64,000 bases of DNA from Anoplopoma fimbria (taxonomy: Eukaryota > Chordata > Actinopteri > Perciformes > Anoplopomatidae): positions 1,294,754-1,358,753 of the forward strand of contig NC_072450.1 of NCBI RefSeq assembly GCF_027596085.1, written 5' to 3'. This document shows positions 1-9,455 of this stretch, one piece after another; positions within the stretch are counted from its first letter, which is position 1; each line of letters opens with the position of its first letter. The notes beneath the pieces were generated by a model that worked only from the letters and a program-made list of their open reading frames with translations, had not been told where the DNA came from and did no database searches. Both the position numbers and the translations under genes were made by a program.

Positions 1-392
1 ATCTATATTATTTCTCCATCTGATAGACTGAGAGCTGCAGACCAGACATCTCTGGTCTAAACACACATTACCCATGAACCTTGCTTAATACATATATTTT
101 CAATTTAACTCAGCTATTAGCTTCAGTATGACGCAGTAACTTAGATGGCTCAGCTCACAGCAAACAGTAATATGTTAGCTAGGCTACTTAGTTTAACTTG
201 TATTTTCCCTGATGGGTTGTTACACATGATGGTGTCCTCTCTTTTAGAGACTCTGTGGATAGAACGTTGGACAGGGTGTAAAATGATTTAAAATGTACTG
301 ATATTAAATGTGACCTTTTAAAATGTCTTCCGTTTGAACGTCTGTGCTGATCTCCTGGTTTTCATACTCCTCATTGTCTTCTTTCTGATTAG
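1..392 (+). other. 3' flank of a fifth CD22-like Ig gene copy (copy E)
   Basis: The first ~390 bases match the sequence that follows Ig copy A (13797-14190) almost base for base, and the reverse of the flanks of copies B, C and D. The coding exons of this copy would lie left of the window. At 346-392 it carries the same transmembrane-exon-like remnant found behind the other copies, here followed directly by a decayed exon-8-like stretch. No intact coding exon is visible. Confidence 0.8.
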
Positions 393-718
393 GTAGAAGA
401 GGACATTAGGTCAATCTCCTGAAACTGAGTCAACACTGAGCATGTAAAGATCACATATTTTAAGTCTTTGACCAGTTTGCACCAACAAGGAATCCAGTGA
501 TAAGTGAATAAACTGATTTAACTCGACTCCACAAGGTCAGATCTTCCATATTTCACATGTTTGAATAGACTCCGGGCCTGAAGACATCTACAGTCCAATT
601 TTGAATGATAGACATACCGCCACCTTCTGGTAACAGGAAGTTACTGATGCTATACTTTGGCTTGCTACAATTAGTAGGTAAACCAGATCCACCTCAAATT
701 TGTTAAACACAAATGTAA
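393..718 (+). repeat. Fragment of dispersed non-coding repeat (family R)
   Basis: The stretch with the motifs GCCACCTTCTGGTAACAGGA and ACCTCAAATTTGTT recurs at about 15200-15430, 35900-36100, 45380-45600 and 56850-57070, where it is part of the long repeat called family R here. Similarity stops at about 718, where the DIRS/Ngaro-like element begins. No coding potential. Confidence 0.7.
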
Positions 719-780
719 GTTCACTAACAAAGACCACGCTTATCACGAGATAGGTTATGACTGATTTATTATGAATGTGA

Positions 781-960
781 GTCAGAGGGATGGGTTAGGG
801 AAGGGGTTGGAGGGATGAGGGGATGAAGGGATAAGGGTCGAGGGATGAAGGGATGTAGGGAAGGGGTCGTGGGAAGAAGGGATGAGGGTAAGGGAAGGAG
901 GGGTGTAGGGTAGAGAAGCAGGGAGGGTAAAGAAGGTTGATGACGGATGGTGGGAGGAGA
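781..960. repeat. Purine-rich GGGATGA(A/G)GG low-complexity tract
   Basis: Irregular tandem copies of short units such as GGGATGAGGGATGAAGGG fill this stretch at the 3' end of the DIRS/Ngaro-like element (minus-strand sense). It makes Ser/Pro-rich open frames on the minus strand that have no protein-like character. Confidence 0.7.
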
Positions 961-1063
961 GCGATGGTGTCCGGTGGCTGGCAGGAACAGGGGGATTGGA
1001 GACTCTTGGGTGGGGGCTGTCTCTCCGGAAGGTCAGGTGGTGCAGAGTCCCCAAAAGACAGCT

Positions 1064-1417
1064 TCAAGAGGACAGGTGCCGATGTGCATTTCTGATGTCA
1101 TTTAGGTTGGAATGGATGTAGGTGAGGTAAGCGGGGGACGACCAGCGGCCGAGGATCTTGATGACGTGGTCGGGGATTCCTTGGCTTGAGGCAGTGGAGG
1201 CGGCCCCGATGCGGAATGAGTGGCCTGAGTAATATTCCGGGTGTATACCGGATTTATGGAGGATTTGGCGGAAGTGGTGGTGAAACCAGGTTCTTGTGGC
1301 CCCTTTGCCTGTCTCTGTGATGAAAAGCGGGTCCTGTGGAGAAGTTCCGCTGGCTAATCTTGCGCTTATTGTTAGAAACTGCAGGCCGATTGCCCTCCTC
1401 TCCACAAGAGGCACCAA
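1064..1417 (-). pseudogene. Tyrosine recombinase, C-terminal catalytic part
   Basis: The minus-strand frame holds the second half of a phage-integrase-type catalytic domain: SPQDPLFITE, then GHSFRIGAAST (the HxxR box) and LGRWSSPAYLTYI, whose last Tyr fits the nucleophile. In DIRS/Ngaro elements this enzyme inserts a circular DNA copy without target duplication. About the first 13 residues of this frame come from the 411-bp insert that separates it from the N-terminal half at 1790-2425. The enzyme is therefore split and nonfunctional here. Confidence 0.8.
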
Positions 1418-1788
1418 GAGATGTTCACTTCACTTATGGTAGAACCTCCCATGTTATAAATAGAGGCCTAGGTGAGGACTTCCTCCTCTTTGTCTCCAAA
1501 CACCTTCACCATGATAGTGTCTGTGTTCCATGTGTCTTTTGAATTACCTTCAATGTAAGTAGCAATTTATTTCTATTATTGGATTCATGACATATTTCAG
1601 ATGATGAATGGATCATCTTAGAATCTAATTTGTTTGTAAGATTATGATTTGAGCAAGATGTTGTAATCTCTTTCTTTCTTCATGTAGAACCATGGAACCA
1701 TGATCAGCAATAACCTTCAAAATAACTTCCTGGCAAAATAAACGGCATAAGTGACTGCAACCTTGTTTCCTGGTGGTTTGTGGCTCCA
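1378..1788. other. 411-bp insert in the recombinase gene, flanked by GTTAGAA
   Basis: The recombinase reading frame breaks on both sides of this stretch, and GTTAGAA occurs immediately before (1371-1377) and at its right edge (1789-1795), as expected for a target-site duplication. On the plus strand the insert carries TATAAATAGAGG, a GTAAGT donor-like site, a pyrimidine-rich stretch ending in TTCATGTAG, and AAAATAAA near its right end. No terminal inverted repeats and no TG...CA ends were found, so the class of element is not identified. Confidence 0.55.
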
Positions 1789-1789
1789 G

Positions 1790-2425
1790 TTAGAACTTTA
1801 AATCCGTAACACTTATGTAGTCACATATGGGTTTGAATGGACTTAGGTATGAGTTTAGTCGAAAGATGTAGATGGGCTGGGGTGGACCAGACTGGTTGGT
1901 CTTGCTGCGTTTGAGGTGGTAGATGATGGTGTCCGGATGGTGGATGGAGATGTCAGACATGGTGGCGTGTTGCGATGGATGGTGGTCAGAGTTCTGAGCG
2001 GTGAATTCCGAGCAGCGCAGGAAGCCGAAGAAGGCCAGCAAGAACATGGACTCCAATGCTTTGTCCATGAAGGGAGATAGGTAGCCTGAACAGAGTGTTT
2101 GGATGCAGCGGGTAAGGAGGTCCGAGGTGAGGGGCAGACGTTTAGGGTGTGGTTCGGCTTTACGGAGACCTTTGAGTAACATGGTGATGTGTGAGTGGGA
2201 CGCAGCTGGACAAGGAGTGCCTGAGGAAAGTTTGGCGAAGAAGTTGATTCCGCTTATGTAGACCCGTATAGTGGAAGGCTTGATCTTGAGGAGTGAATGG
2301 GCGAACATGATGAAGTTCGTGAGGGTCAGGACGTCGAGTGAGGGGAATGGAAGGCCGAGGGAAGCGTGGAAGGCTTTAAAGCTATTCCATCCGGTGAGGT
2401 ATGATGAGTGTTCTGGGGGCGACAC
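1790..2425 (-). pseudogene. Tyrosine recombinase, N-terminal part
   Basis: 211-codon minus-strand frame. It starts with a helical core-binding-like region (SYLTGWNSFKAFHASLGLPF, then IRVYISGINFF), followed by the start of the catalytic domain with LLAFFGFLRCSEF, where Arg of FLRCSE is the first catalytic Arg of the R-HxxR-Y set. The remaining catalytic residues are on the separate frame at 1064-1417. The frame ends where the 411-bp insert begins. It lies directly downstream of the RNase H frame, the usual DIRS/Ngaro order. Confidence 0.78.
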
Positions 2426-2476
2426 TGTTGAGGATGGCGTCTTGGGAGGCAGAGATTAGGTGTTCTAGTAGCGGGG

Positions 2477-3079
2477 TCAGTTGAAGATGGTGGCTGAAAA
2501 CGGTGGGACTGGAGTTGGCAGAGGGTCCGCGGCTGGCGCCAATCGTCTGAATTTCTGTAAAGAGAAACGAGAAAGTGAGTCAGCTATGGAGTTTTTGTGA
2601 CCTGGGATGTGATAGGCTCGGATGATGAATTGTTGCTGGGCCGAAACCAAGGTGAGTCTACGCATGAACTGCGTTATGTCTAGACAATGTGACCGTCCTT
2701 TGTTGATGATGTCTACGACGGCGCTGTTGTCTGAATGTAAAGCGATTGTCTTTTTGGACCATTCACGGCCCCAAAGAATGGCTGCTATGACTACCGGATA
2801 CATTTCAGAGATTGCCGAAGAAGGGGTGAGGGATGAGAATTCGTGCGGCCATTCGGCTGAAAACCATTTGCTGCCGTAGAAGCCGATGGAGGGGGCTGCG
2901 TCTGTGAACAGCTGGATGTCTTCCGGCTTGGTGATGTGGTCATCGTAAAATAAAGAGATGCCGTTCCATGAGGAGAGGAACTGGTGCCACAGTTTTAGCT
3001 CCGTTTTGCATGCTTTGTCCAGGGAGGCGTGGCCATGGAGATTTGGGACAGAGGCGGCGACTGAAAGGAGGTGGGACAA
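2477..3079 (-). pseudogene. RNase H domain of the DIRS/Ngaro-like polyprotein
   Basis: 200-codon frame on the minus strand with the RNase H acidic signature: LFTDAAPSIGFYG (first Asp), SEMYPVVIAAILWG (Glu), ALHSDNSAVVDIINKG (Asp) and HIPGHKNSIADSLSR near the end (His/Asp). This is the arrangement seen in DIRS, Ngaro and Ty3-type enzymes. It follows the reverse transcriptase in the same orientation; the start codon taken is only the first Met after the MITE break, since the domain is normally part of a longer polyprotein. Confidence 0.82.
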
Positions 3080-3133
3080 GAAGGATCAACCTTGGGGGAT
3101 GATGCGAATGGCATAGTTGAGGTGGCCTAACAG

Positions 3134-3482
3134 CAGTGCTTAATTTGTCAAGTGGGAGCTCCCGGAGCGCACAGGCACAGGCACACAGGCGCGCGCCTGT
3201 CTCCGTGACACGAACACTCTACCACCGACGCTCAACAAACTCTATCAAATGGAACGGTGTGCACGCTCCTTTTCCGCAATAGGCTAGCCCAGATATTTTG
3301 AGTATCTCGTTTCATGGGAGAATTGAGAAATCACCATGACAGATATTAAAACCAGATATTAAAACGAAACAAACTTTAATTTATGTATTTAATTATTTGA
3401 TTTTTCACACACAAATCCAGATCCAGCTGGCGGAGCGCAGTCAGAGCTTCCGTCCCCTTGCTCCCCCTCAAATTAAGCACTG
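3134..3482. mobile_element. hAT-type MITE (349 bp) with 8-bp target duplication
   Basis: The left end CAGTGCTTAATTTG (3134-3147) is the exact reverse complement of the right end CAAATTAAGCACTG (3469-3482). The element is flanked by the same 8 bases, CCTAACAG, at 3126-3133 and 3483-3490. TIRs starting CAGTG with an 8-bp duplication are typical of hAT transposons. The interior has no coding region, so it is non-autonomous. It sits in the reverse transcriptase gene, between the codons for SLL and GHLNYA. Confidence 0.9.
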
Positions 3483-3490
3483 CCTAACAG

Positions 3491-4195
3491 TGAAAGGAGT
3501 TGGTGTTTGGTGCATTTGGGGGCCAGGAGGTCATTTGAAATGAGTAAGGAGATCCGATTGATTTTTTCGGTAGGTAGGGACGCTTGGAGTGAAACTGAGT
3601 CGAGGGTGATGCCGAGGAATTCGAGGGAGGTGCTGGGGCCTACGGTTTTCTCTGGAGACAGAGGAACGCCGAGTTCCTTGAACGCTGAGGTTAAAGTGTT
3701 GAGGCCGTGTGCTGGGGGTGAGGAAGGTGGCGTGACGGTGAGGAAGTCATCTAAGAGGTGGATGACGTACGGAAGTTTATGGACGTTGATCAGGATCCAG
3801 CAGAGAGCTTCGGATAAGCAGTCAAAGATTTTTTGGGCTGCTCTTGCACCCGAAGGTCAAGCGCACTGCAAAGTAATAAGAGCCTTTCCAATGGACGCCG
3901 AAAAGATGCCAGAATTCGGGGTGGATCGGAAGAACTTTGAAGGCGCTGATTATGTCCGCTTTAGCCAACCAGGCTCCTTGACCTGCGAGGCGAATGAGGG
4001 ATGCGGCGTTGGTGATTGTGGTGTACTGCAGTAGTCCGGGCTCGGGATTAGGCTATTGATGCTTGGGATGGAAGAGCCGTGGGGGGATGAGAGGTCTATT
4101 ATAAGTCTCTTTTTTCCTGAGTATTTCCTAGTAGCTATGCCGATGGGGCTGATTCTGAATATGGGGAAAGGTGGGCTATGGAGAGGGCCGATCAT
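3491..4195 (-). pseudogene. Reverse transcriptase of the DIRS/Ngaro-like element
   Basis: Minus-strand reading begins with an RT N-terminal motif (ISPIGIATRKYSGKKRLIID, then LSSPHGSSIPSINSLIP). It continues after a frameshift with the catalytic LLDDFLTV box near 3760 (the counterpart of YxDD) and FLGITL downstream. The frame is disrupted around 3840-3950 and interrupted by the hAT MITE at its 3' end. In the intact family the enzyme copies the element RNA before recombinase-mediated insertion. Confidence 0.75.
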
Positions 4196-5020
4196 GAAAG
4201 AGTCTTTGACTTCTGAGCCAGGAGTTTGTCAACTATGTCGGGCTCGGAGATGGCGGATTTCAAATTATGGCATGTATAGGACTGTTCTGGTTTAACCTGC
4301 AAACCTGGGTGGAAGCCGTGTGTGAAACCTTGTATTAGGAAGCTGGTGAACTGGCGGTCTGGGTGGTTCTGTAAGGCGGAAGCTAGAGCTTGGACCTTGA
4401 TTGGTGTATTGAGGTACTTACAGAGGCTGTGCTTGGTGGGGTTGTGGGGACAGGTTGGTCTGGAGTGGGCACCTCCGCAGAAGGAGCAGGTGTGGAGGAA
4501 GCGGCATCTAGAGGTGCTGCATCCTAAATCGTTGAAGTTATTGCAGACCATTCTCCCGCCCTGGAAGAGGACTGGTCTGCCTCTCCTGTCTACCCCTTTG
4601 GGGAGAGGGTCGGTGGTTGTTGGCTGGTTGGTGGCTGGTTTTGGGATGATGGATGGTGGGGGAAATGATGGAGGCAGGCTGCGGTAACTGGTGGGGCTCC
4701 GTCTTCTAGGAGCGGCTGTGGAAGGCAGGGGTGCATGTGGTGGCTGGATGGGAAGGTGCGCCACAGGACTCGCAGTTAAGGGAGGAGCGAGCTGCAAAGA
4801 CTCATATATAATTCGGGGTCTAGTGTACCCCAGTAAGTTCCCTGGTTGAACTGCTGCACTCGAGCAGCGGCTTCGGATGTGAAGAGGACATGGTAGGAGT
4901 AAAACCGTTGCCGCCGAACCTCAAGGCCAGGTCTAGGATTAACGACAAGTAGTCATCCAGTTCGGGCCTGCGGAAGGATAATTGAATCCAGTTCGGGCCT
5001 GCGGTCGGGAAAAGGGTAGG
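4192..5020 (-). pseudogene. Gag-like protein with Cys/His cluster, DIRS/Ngaro-like element
   Basis: The main frame 4797-4192 (201 codons) is Pro-rich at its start and then holds a Cys/His cluster: CNNFNDLGCSTSRCRFLH followed by CSFCGGAHSRPTCP, resembling nucleic-acid-binding zinc knuckles. Sequence upstream to about 5020 continues gag-like coding in another frame (VLFTSEAAARVQQFNQGTYW), so the gene has a frameshift and an in-frame break. It lies just upstream of, and overlaps by a few bases, the reverse transcriptase frame. Nucleocapsid-like function is inferred from the order and the Cys motif only. Confidence 0.65.
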
Positions 5021-5130
5021 GATAGGGAGGGGGAAGAGCAGAAACAGGAGGAAAGAATAGGTTTTGGCCGGTTGCTCCGCTATGGGCCCCTGCTGTTGGA
5101 GCTGTCTGAGCAGCTGAGGTAGCTGGAATC

Positions 5131-6257
5131 CTCCATTGTGGAAGCTGCTGCTAGGAGTTGTGGTCGGAAGGCGATCGGTGTCTGTTGTGGCGGCAATCCA
5201 AGAACCCGCTGGTGGACACCAGCGGTGAAGGAGGCCGTCAAGCTGAAGAAGGAGGCCATTCGGGCTTGGTTGGCCGAGGGTCTCCTGAATCAGCAGGCAG
5301 GTACCGGTTGGCCAGAAGGGCTGCAGCTGCGGTAGTTCCTGAGGCAAAACCCGGGTGTGGGAGGAGTTCAGCGAGGCCATGGAGAAGGACTTTCGACTGG
5401 CCTCAAGGAAGTTCTGGCAAACCGTGAGACGACTCAGAAAGGGGAAACAGGGCTTTTCTCAGGCTGTGCTCAGCAGGGGGAGAACTACAGACCCGGACTG
5501 GGGATATTGTCGAGCGGTGGAAAGAACACTTTGAGGAACTCCTGAACCCGACCAACACGTCCTCTGTGGAAGAGGCAGAGTCTGAAGACTCAGGGGAAGA
5601 CTCGTCCATATGCCTGGCGGAGGTCGTTGAGGTAGTTAAAAAGCTCTTCAGCGGCAAAGCGCCAGGAGTGGATGAGATTCGACCGGAGATGCTAAAGGCT
5701 CTGGACATTGTTGGGCTGTCTTGGTTGACACGTCTCTTCAGTGTCTCGTGGAAGTCGGGTACAGTGCCTGTGGAGTGGCAGACCGGGGTGGTGGTTCCCA
5801 TTTTCAAAAGGGGGACTGGAGAGTGTGCTCCAATTATAGGGGTATCACACTGCTCAGCCTCCCTGGGAAAGTTTACTCCAGGGTGCTGGAAAGGAGGCTC
5901 CGTCCGATTGTCGAACCTCGGATTCAGGAGGAGCAATGCGGATTCCGCCCTGGACGTTGAACAGCAGACCAACTCTTTACCCTTACAGGTCTGTTGGAGG
6001 GTGTATGGGAGTTTGCTCATCCAGTCTACACGTGTTTTGTGGACTTGGAGAAGGCCTTCGACCGTGTCCCTCTGGGAGTCCTGTGGGGGTACTGCGGGAA
6101 TATGGGGTACCTGGTTCGTTACTACGAGCCATTCGGTCCTTGTATGACCAAAGTGAGAGCTGTGTCCGGATACTCGGCACAAAGTCGAGCTTGTTCCCAG
6201 TGCGTGTTGGCCTCCGCCAGGGCTGCCCATTGTCACCAATCCTGTTTGTGATTTTCA
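5131..6257 (+). mobile_element. LINE-B fragment: endonuclease/RT linker and reverse transcriptase, broken
   Basis: A plus-strand fragment of an APE-type non-LTR retrotransposon abundant in fish. It carries RTRWWTPAVKEAVKLKKEA (linker), GKAPGVDEIRPEMLKAL and GTVPVEWQTGVVVPIF (RT start), then in other frames NYRGITLLSLPGKVY, CFVDLEKAFDRVP (first catalytic Asp) and VGLRQGCPLSPILF. At least three frameshifts separate these motifs. The fragment stops before the FADD box, at the junction with the Penelope-like sequence at 6258. I could not assign the LINE clade with confidence and call it LINE-B throughout. Confidence 0.82.
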
Positions 6258-6880
6258 TGTACTTATTTCAAACGTATAACACTCGTTCTTTATAATGTGA
6301 CATATTTTGTCCTTTCTTTTCTTTTCTAGGGACAGACTTTAGAAGATAACCTATGCAAAGTCCTAAAAATCCTGTCCTACAAAAGACATAGGAAAGTATT
6401 GATCTCGGCATTATAGCCTTTCTACAATTTCTATATTTATCTTTATGTGGTTTTTGATTGAAGACATACCTCATGTATATTATGTGTATGTTTTCATGTT
6501 TATAGGCTTTTAGTGCCACATATGATGTAAATTGATTGTTTATTTGTCCATGGTTCTGATTTGTGGATGTCATGTGATTGGGGCAATCAGATTGGTCTAC
6601 CAACCCATTTACGAACCCCAAATGCTATTTAAATGCATGCATCCTCACTTCCATGTAAAATAACCTGATGAAGGTCTACACACCGAAACGTCGTGACCAA
6701 AATACATTTATACGCAAGTGAAGAAGCCAGTGTGCAGGAGTTTTTGTTCTATATTGTCTACTTGAGGTATTCTCCTACGCACCTGTCGTCCTACTGGAGT
6801 GCAAAAGTTTTGCTCTTTTTAGGCATCGCATCCTGTAACATAACCTGAAATGTTCCTTCAATTCATCCAATAGGGGGCAC
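6258..6880 (+). mobile_element. Penelope-like element, 3' terminal part
   Basis: This stretch is the reverse complement of 54640-55235, where it follows the GIY-YIG nuclease of a fuller Penelope-like element. It contains the 3' untranslated part and the terminal region with the hammerhead-type motif. Its left side is cut by LINE-B and its right side passes into family R sequence (GCATCCTGTAACATAACCTG). Confidence 0.75.
6664..6710 (+). ncRNA. Hammerhead-ribozyme-type core in Penelope-like terminal region
   Basis: CTGATGA (6665-6671) is followed after 13 bases by GAAA (6685-6688). The intervening segment AGGTCTACACACC can close as a short stem (GG...CC), and GAAA is followed by CGTCGTGACC. CUGAUGA-stem II-GAAA is the invariant core of hammerhead ribozymes, and Penelope-like elements are known to carry hammerheads in their terminal repeats. 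The stem III and cleavage-site pairing were not proven by hand. Confidence 0.6.
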
Positions 6881-6885
6881 TACAA

Positions 6886-7209
6886 TCATTTGTTCATTTT
6901 CTGCTGCGGCCCAGCTGGGACAGGAGATGGTGCAGGCGTCGGCCAGAGCGCCGAAGGGTCAGGCGGGACAGGAGATGGTGCAGGCGTCGGCCGGAACGCC
7001 GACGGGACAGGAATCGGCTGGGACGCCGATGGGACAGGCGGTGCCCGTGGAGCCGGAACCGGCGAGACGTAGGCTCGGACCTCCGGCGAGACGTGCAGTT
7101 TGGGGAACCGACCTCTCCTTCTGCCCTGCCTCCTTCCTGGTCTGGCTGACTGGATACTCAGAGGCCCTCCGAAGGCCAGGCGGCTTCCTAGGAACATATA
7201 GAACAACAT
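6886..7209 (-). pseudogene. Proline-rich gag fragment of an LTR retroelement
   Basis: The minus-strand frame begins FLGSRLAFGGPLSIQ, the same residues that follow the Pro-rich tail of the LTR-element gag at 42795-43193. It then runs into an Arg-rich stretch and Pro-rich repeats of the type PSAFRPTPAPSPVP. The counterpart near copy C is 54345-54612. No protease or polymerase is present. It is the coding precursor of the 24-bp minisatellites on its right. Confidence 0.6.
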
Positions 7210-7324
7210 AATGCGTTTTCTGTGTTCACTTCGGCTTTATCGTGGATACAGGAAGTGTTGGAATTTTTGCTGAACATTAATCTCCAGCGTCACGCACTCC
7301 ACACAACAAAAATACATCTAACTA

Positions 7325-7960
7325 TTGGACGTGGTGTCCGATTGTCGCAGGCGTTCGCCGCCTCTTGAGCCGGCACCCAGACGCGCACAGTCGACCGGGG
7401 CGCCGACGGGTCAGGAGTCGGCAGGAACGCTGAAGGGTCAGGAGACGGCAGGAACGCCGACAGCTCAGGAGTCGGCCAGAACGCCGTCTGGACAGGAGTC
7501 GGCCGGGATGCCGACGGAACAGGAGTCGGCAGGGGCGCCGACGGAACAGGAGTCGGCAGGGGCGCCGACGGAAGAGGAGTCGGCAGGGGCGCCGATGCGT
7601 CAGGAGTCGGCAGGAATGCCGACGGAACAGGAATCGGCAGGGGCGCCGATGCGTCAAGACTCAGCCTGAACGGTGACTGGTCAGGAGTCGGCCGGGACAG
7701 CGACGGGTCAGGGAGTCGGCCGGAACGCCGACGGGACAGGAGTCGGCCGGATCGCCGAAGGGTCAGGAGTCGGCCGGAACGCCGAAGGGTCAGAGGTCGG
7801 CCTGAACGCCGACTGGACAGGCGTCAGCTGGAAAGCTGGCGGGACAAGAGGTAGAGGCAGCGGCCAGAAAGCCGGCGAGACAGGCGCAGTCTGGAAAGCC
7901 GGCGAGACAGCCGCAGTCTGGAAAGCCGGCGAGACAGGCGCAGTCTGGAAAGGATCCAGT
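7325..7960. repeat. 24-bp minisatellite (GTCAGGAGTCGGCMGGAACGCCGA), array 1
   Basis: About 25 imperfect units built on CAGGAGTCGGCCGGAACGCC lie in tandem. Because the unit length is 24 (a multiple of three), several frames stay open on both strands. The minus-strand frame PSAFRPTPVPS continues the Pro-rich gag fragment at 6886-7209, so the array is best read as expanded coding sequence of that gag. The reverse counterpart is 53571-54175. Confidence 0.85.
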
Positions 7961-8105
7961 GATCATTTTAATAATCTACAGACCACCCAGGCCGAACAGT
8001 GTTTTTATTCAAGAGTTTGCGGAGTTACTTTCCCATGTGACATCAAAGTACGACAAAATTCTTATCTTAGGTGATTTTAACATACATGTCTGCTCCTCCA
8101 ATGAA
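7961..8105 (+). mobile_element. L2-like LINE endonuclease fragment
   Basis: The plus strand reads VIILIIYRPPRPNSVFIQEF and then YDKILILGDFNIHVCSS, the YRPP and LGDFNIH boxes of an APE-type endonuclease in L2/CR1-like LINEs. It breaks off where the LINE-B 5' region begins. The reverse counterpart is 53425-53570. The RT of probably the same element resumes at 9456. Confidence 0.75.
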
Positions 8106-8437
8106 TCGCGACCTTATCGTGGTGGAGGGGTTTGTGTGCCCCAGTGATCCCGAGAGCTGTGTTGTCGGGGGCAATAGCTCCTGGTAGGGTCTCCCAAGGC
8201 AAAGTGGTCTCGGGGAGGGGTCAGACTAAGAGCGATTCACAAAACCTCAATGAATCGGACGATGCAAGGTAGTGGCACCTCGCCCGGAAAGGAAACCGGG
8301 CACCCTCCTGGAGCCAGACCCGGTAGGGGAGCTGCCGGCGAGCGTCTGGTGGCCGGGCCTTGGCACATGGGGCCCGGGCAGGCCCAGCCCGAAAAAGCTA
8401 CATCGTGCCGCCACCCTGTGGGCCCACCACCCCGTGG
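8106..8437 (+). mobile_element. LINE-B 5' end
   Basis: The GC-rich leader and the start of the N-terminal frame (MNRTMQGSGTSPGKE) match the 5' parts of the LINE-B copies at 53420-53090 and 44250-43900. At 8437 the sequence jumps into the flank of the second minisatellite array, with the short shared motif GTGGTG at the join, so the endonuclease coding part is missing here. Confidence 0.75.
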
Positions 8438-9265
8438 TGTCCGATTGTCGCAGGCGTTTTCGCCGCCTCTTGAGCCGGTACCCAGACGCGCACAGTCGAC
8501 CGGGGCGCCGACGGGTCAGGAGTCGGCAGGAACGCTGAAGGGTCAGGAGACGGCAGGAACGCCGACAGGTCAGGAGTCGGCCAGAACGCCGTCTGGACAG
8601 GAGTCGGCCGGGATGCCGATGGAACAGGAGTCGGCAGGGGCGCCGATGCGTCAGGAGTCGGCAGGAATGCCGACGGAACAGGAATCGGCAGGGGCGCCGA
8701 TGCGTCAAGAGTCAGCCTGAACGGTGACTGGTCAGGAGTCGGCCGGGACGGCGAGGGTCAGGAGTCGGTCGGAACGCCGACGGGACAGGAGTCGGCCGGA
8801 ACGCCGATGGAACAGGAATCGGCAGGGGCGCCGATGCGTCAAGAGTCAGCCTGAACGGTGACTGGTCAGGAGTCGGCCGGGACGGCGACGGGTCAGGAGT
8901 CGGTCGGAACGCCGACGGGACAGGAGTCGGCCGGAACGCCGATGGAACAGGAGCCGGCCGGAACGCCGACGGGACAGGACTCGGCCGGAACTGCTGAACC
9001 AGGAGTCGGCCGGGAGCTGCTCAACCAGGAGTCGGCCGGGACGCCGACGGGACAGGAGTCGGCCGGAACGCCGACGGGACAGGAGTCGGCCGGATCGCCG
9101 AAGGGTCAGGAGTCGGCCGGAACGCCTAGGGTCAGAGGTCGGCCTGAACGCCGACTGGACAGGCGTCAGCTGGAAAGCCGGCGGGACAAGAGGTAGAGGC
9201 AGCAGCCAGAAAGCCGGCGAGACAGGCGCAGTCTGGAAAGCCGGCGAGACAACGCAGTCTGGAAA
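8438..9265. repeat. 24-bp minisatellite, array 2
   Basis: This is the same unit as array 1, and it is preceded by the same flank (TGTCCGATTGTCGCAGGCG then CTCTTGAGCCGG), showing a second capture or duplication of array 1 together with its left flank. It includes internal higher-order repeats: 8808-8955 repeats 8680-8790 closely. It replaces the endonuclease part of LINE-B seen at the equivalent place near copy C. Confidence 0.85.
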
Positions 9266-9455
9266 GGATCCAGAACTGCAGACCCGGACTGGGGATATTG
9301 TCGAGCGGTGGAAAGAACACTTTGAGGAACTCCTGAACCCGACCAACACATCCTCTGTGGAAGTGAGTCTGAAGACTCAGGGGAAGACTCGTCCATATGC
9401 CTGGCGGAGGTCGTTGAGGTAGGTAAAAAGCTCTTCAGGGAAAGTTTACTCCAGG
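9266..9455 (+). mobile_element. LINE-B fragment (pre-RT segment)
   Basis: Matches LINE-B around 5490-5660: ACCCGGACTGGGGATATTGT, then the codons for the RWKEHFEELLNPTNTSS-type linker. It is broken by a small deletion and joined to the L2-like RT at about 9456. Its reverse counterpart is 51560-51770. Confidence 0.75.

Larger units (their letters stand above)
719..5130 (-). mobile_element. DIRS/Ngaro-like tyrosine-recombinase retrotransposon, broken
   Basis: Read on the minus strand, the order is a gag-like protein with a Cys-rich cluster (5020-4192), reverse transcriptase (4195 to about 3110), RNase H (3079-2477) and a tyrosine recombinase (2425-1064). Reverse transcriptase followed by a tyrosine recombinase instead of a DDE integrase is the hallmark of the DIRS superfamily. 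No methyltransferase domain was noticed, which favours Ngaro over classical DIRS, but the assignment within the superfamily is uncertain. The reading frames are interrupted by an hAT-type MITE (3134-3482), a second insert (1378-1788) and frameshifts, so the element is dead. Terminal repeats were not resolved; the right end is cut by LINE-B at about 5131. Confidence 0.82.

Noticed and set aside
1602..1665. A box C/D snoRNA in the 411-bp insert (ATGATGA-like box C)
   Set aside because: No box D (CTGA) at the expected distance and no terminal stem could be found.
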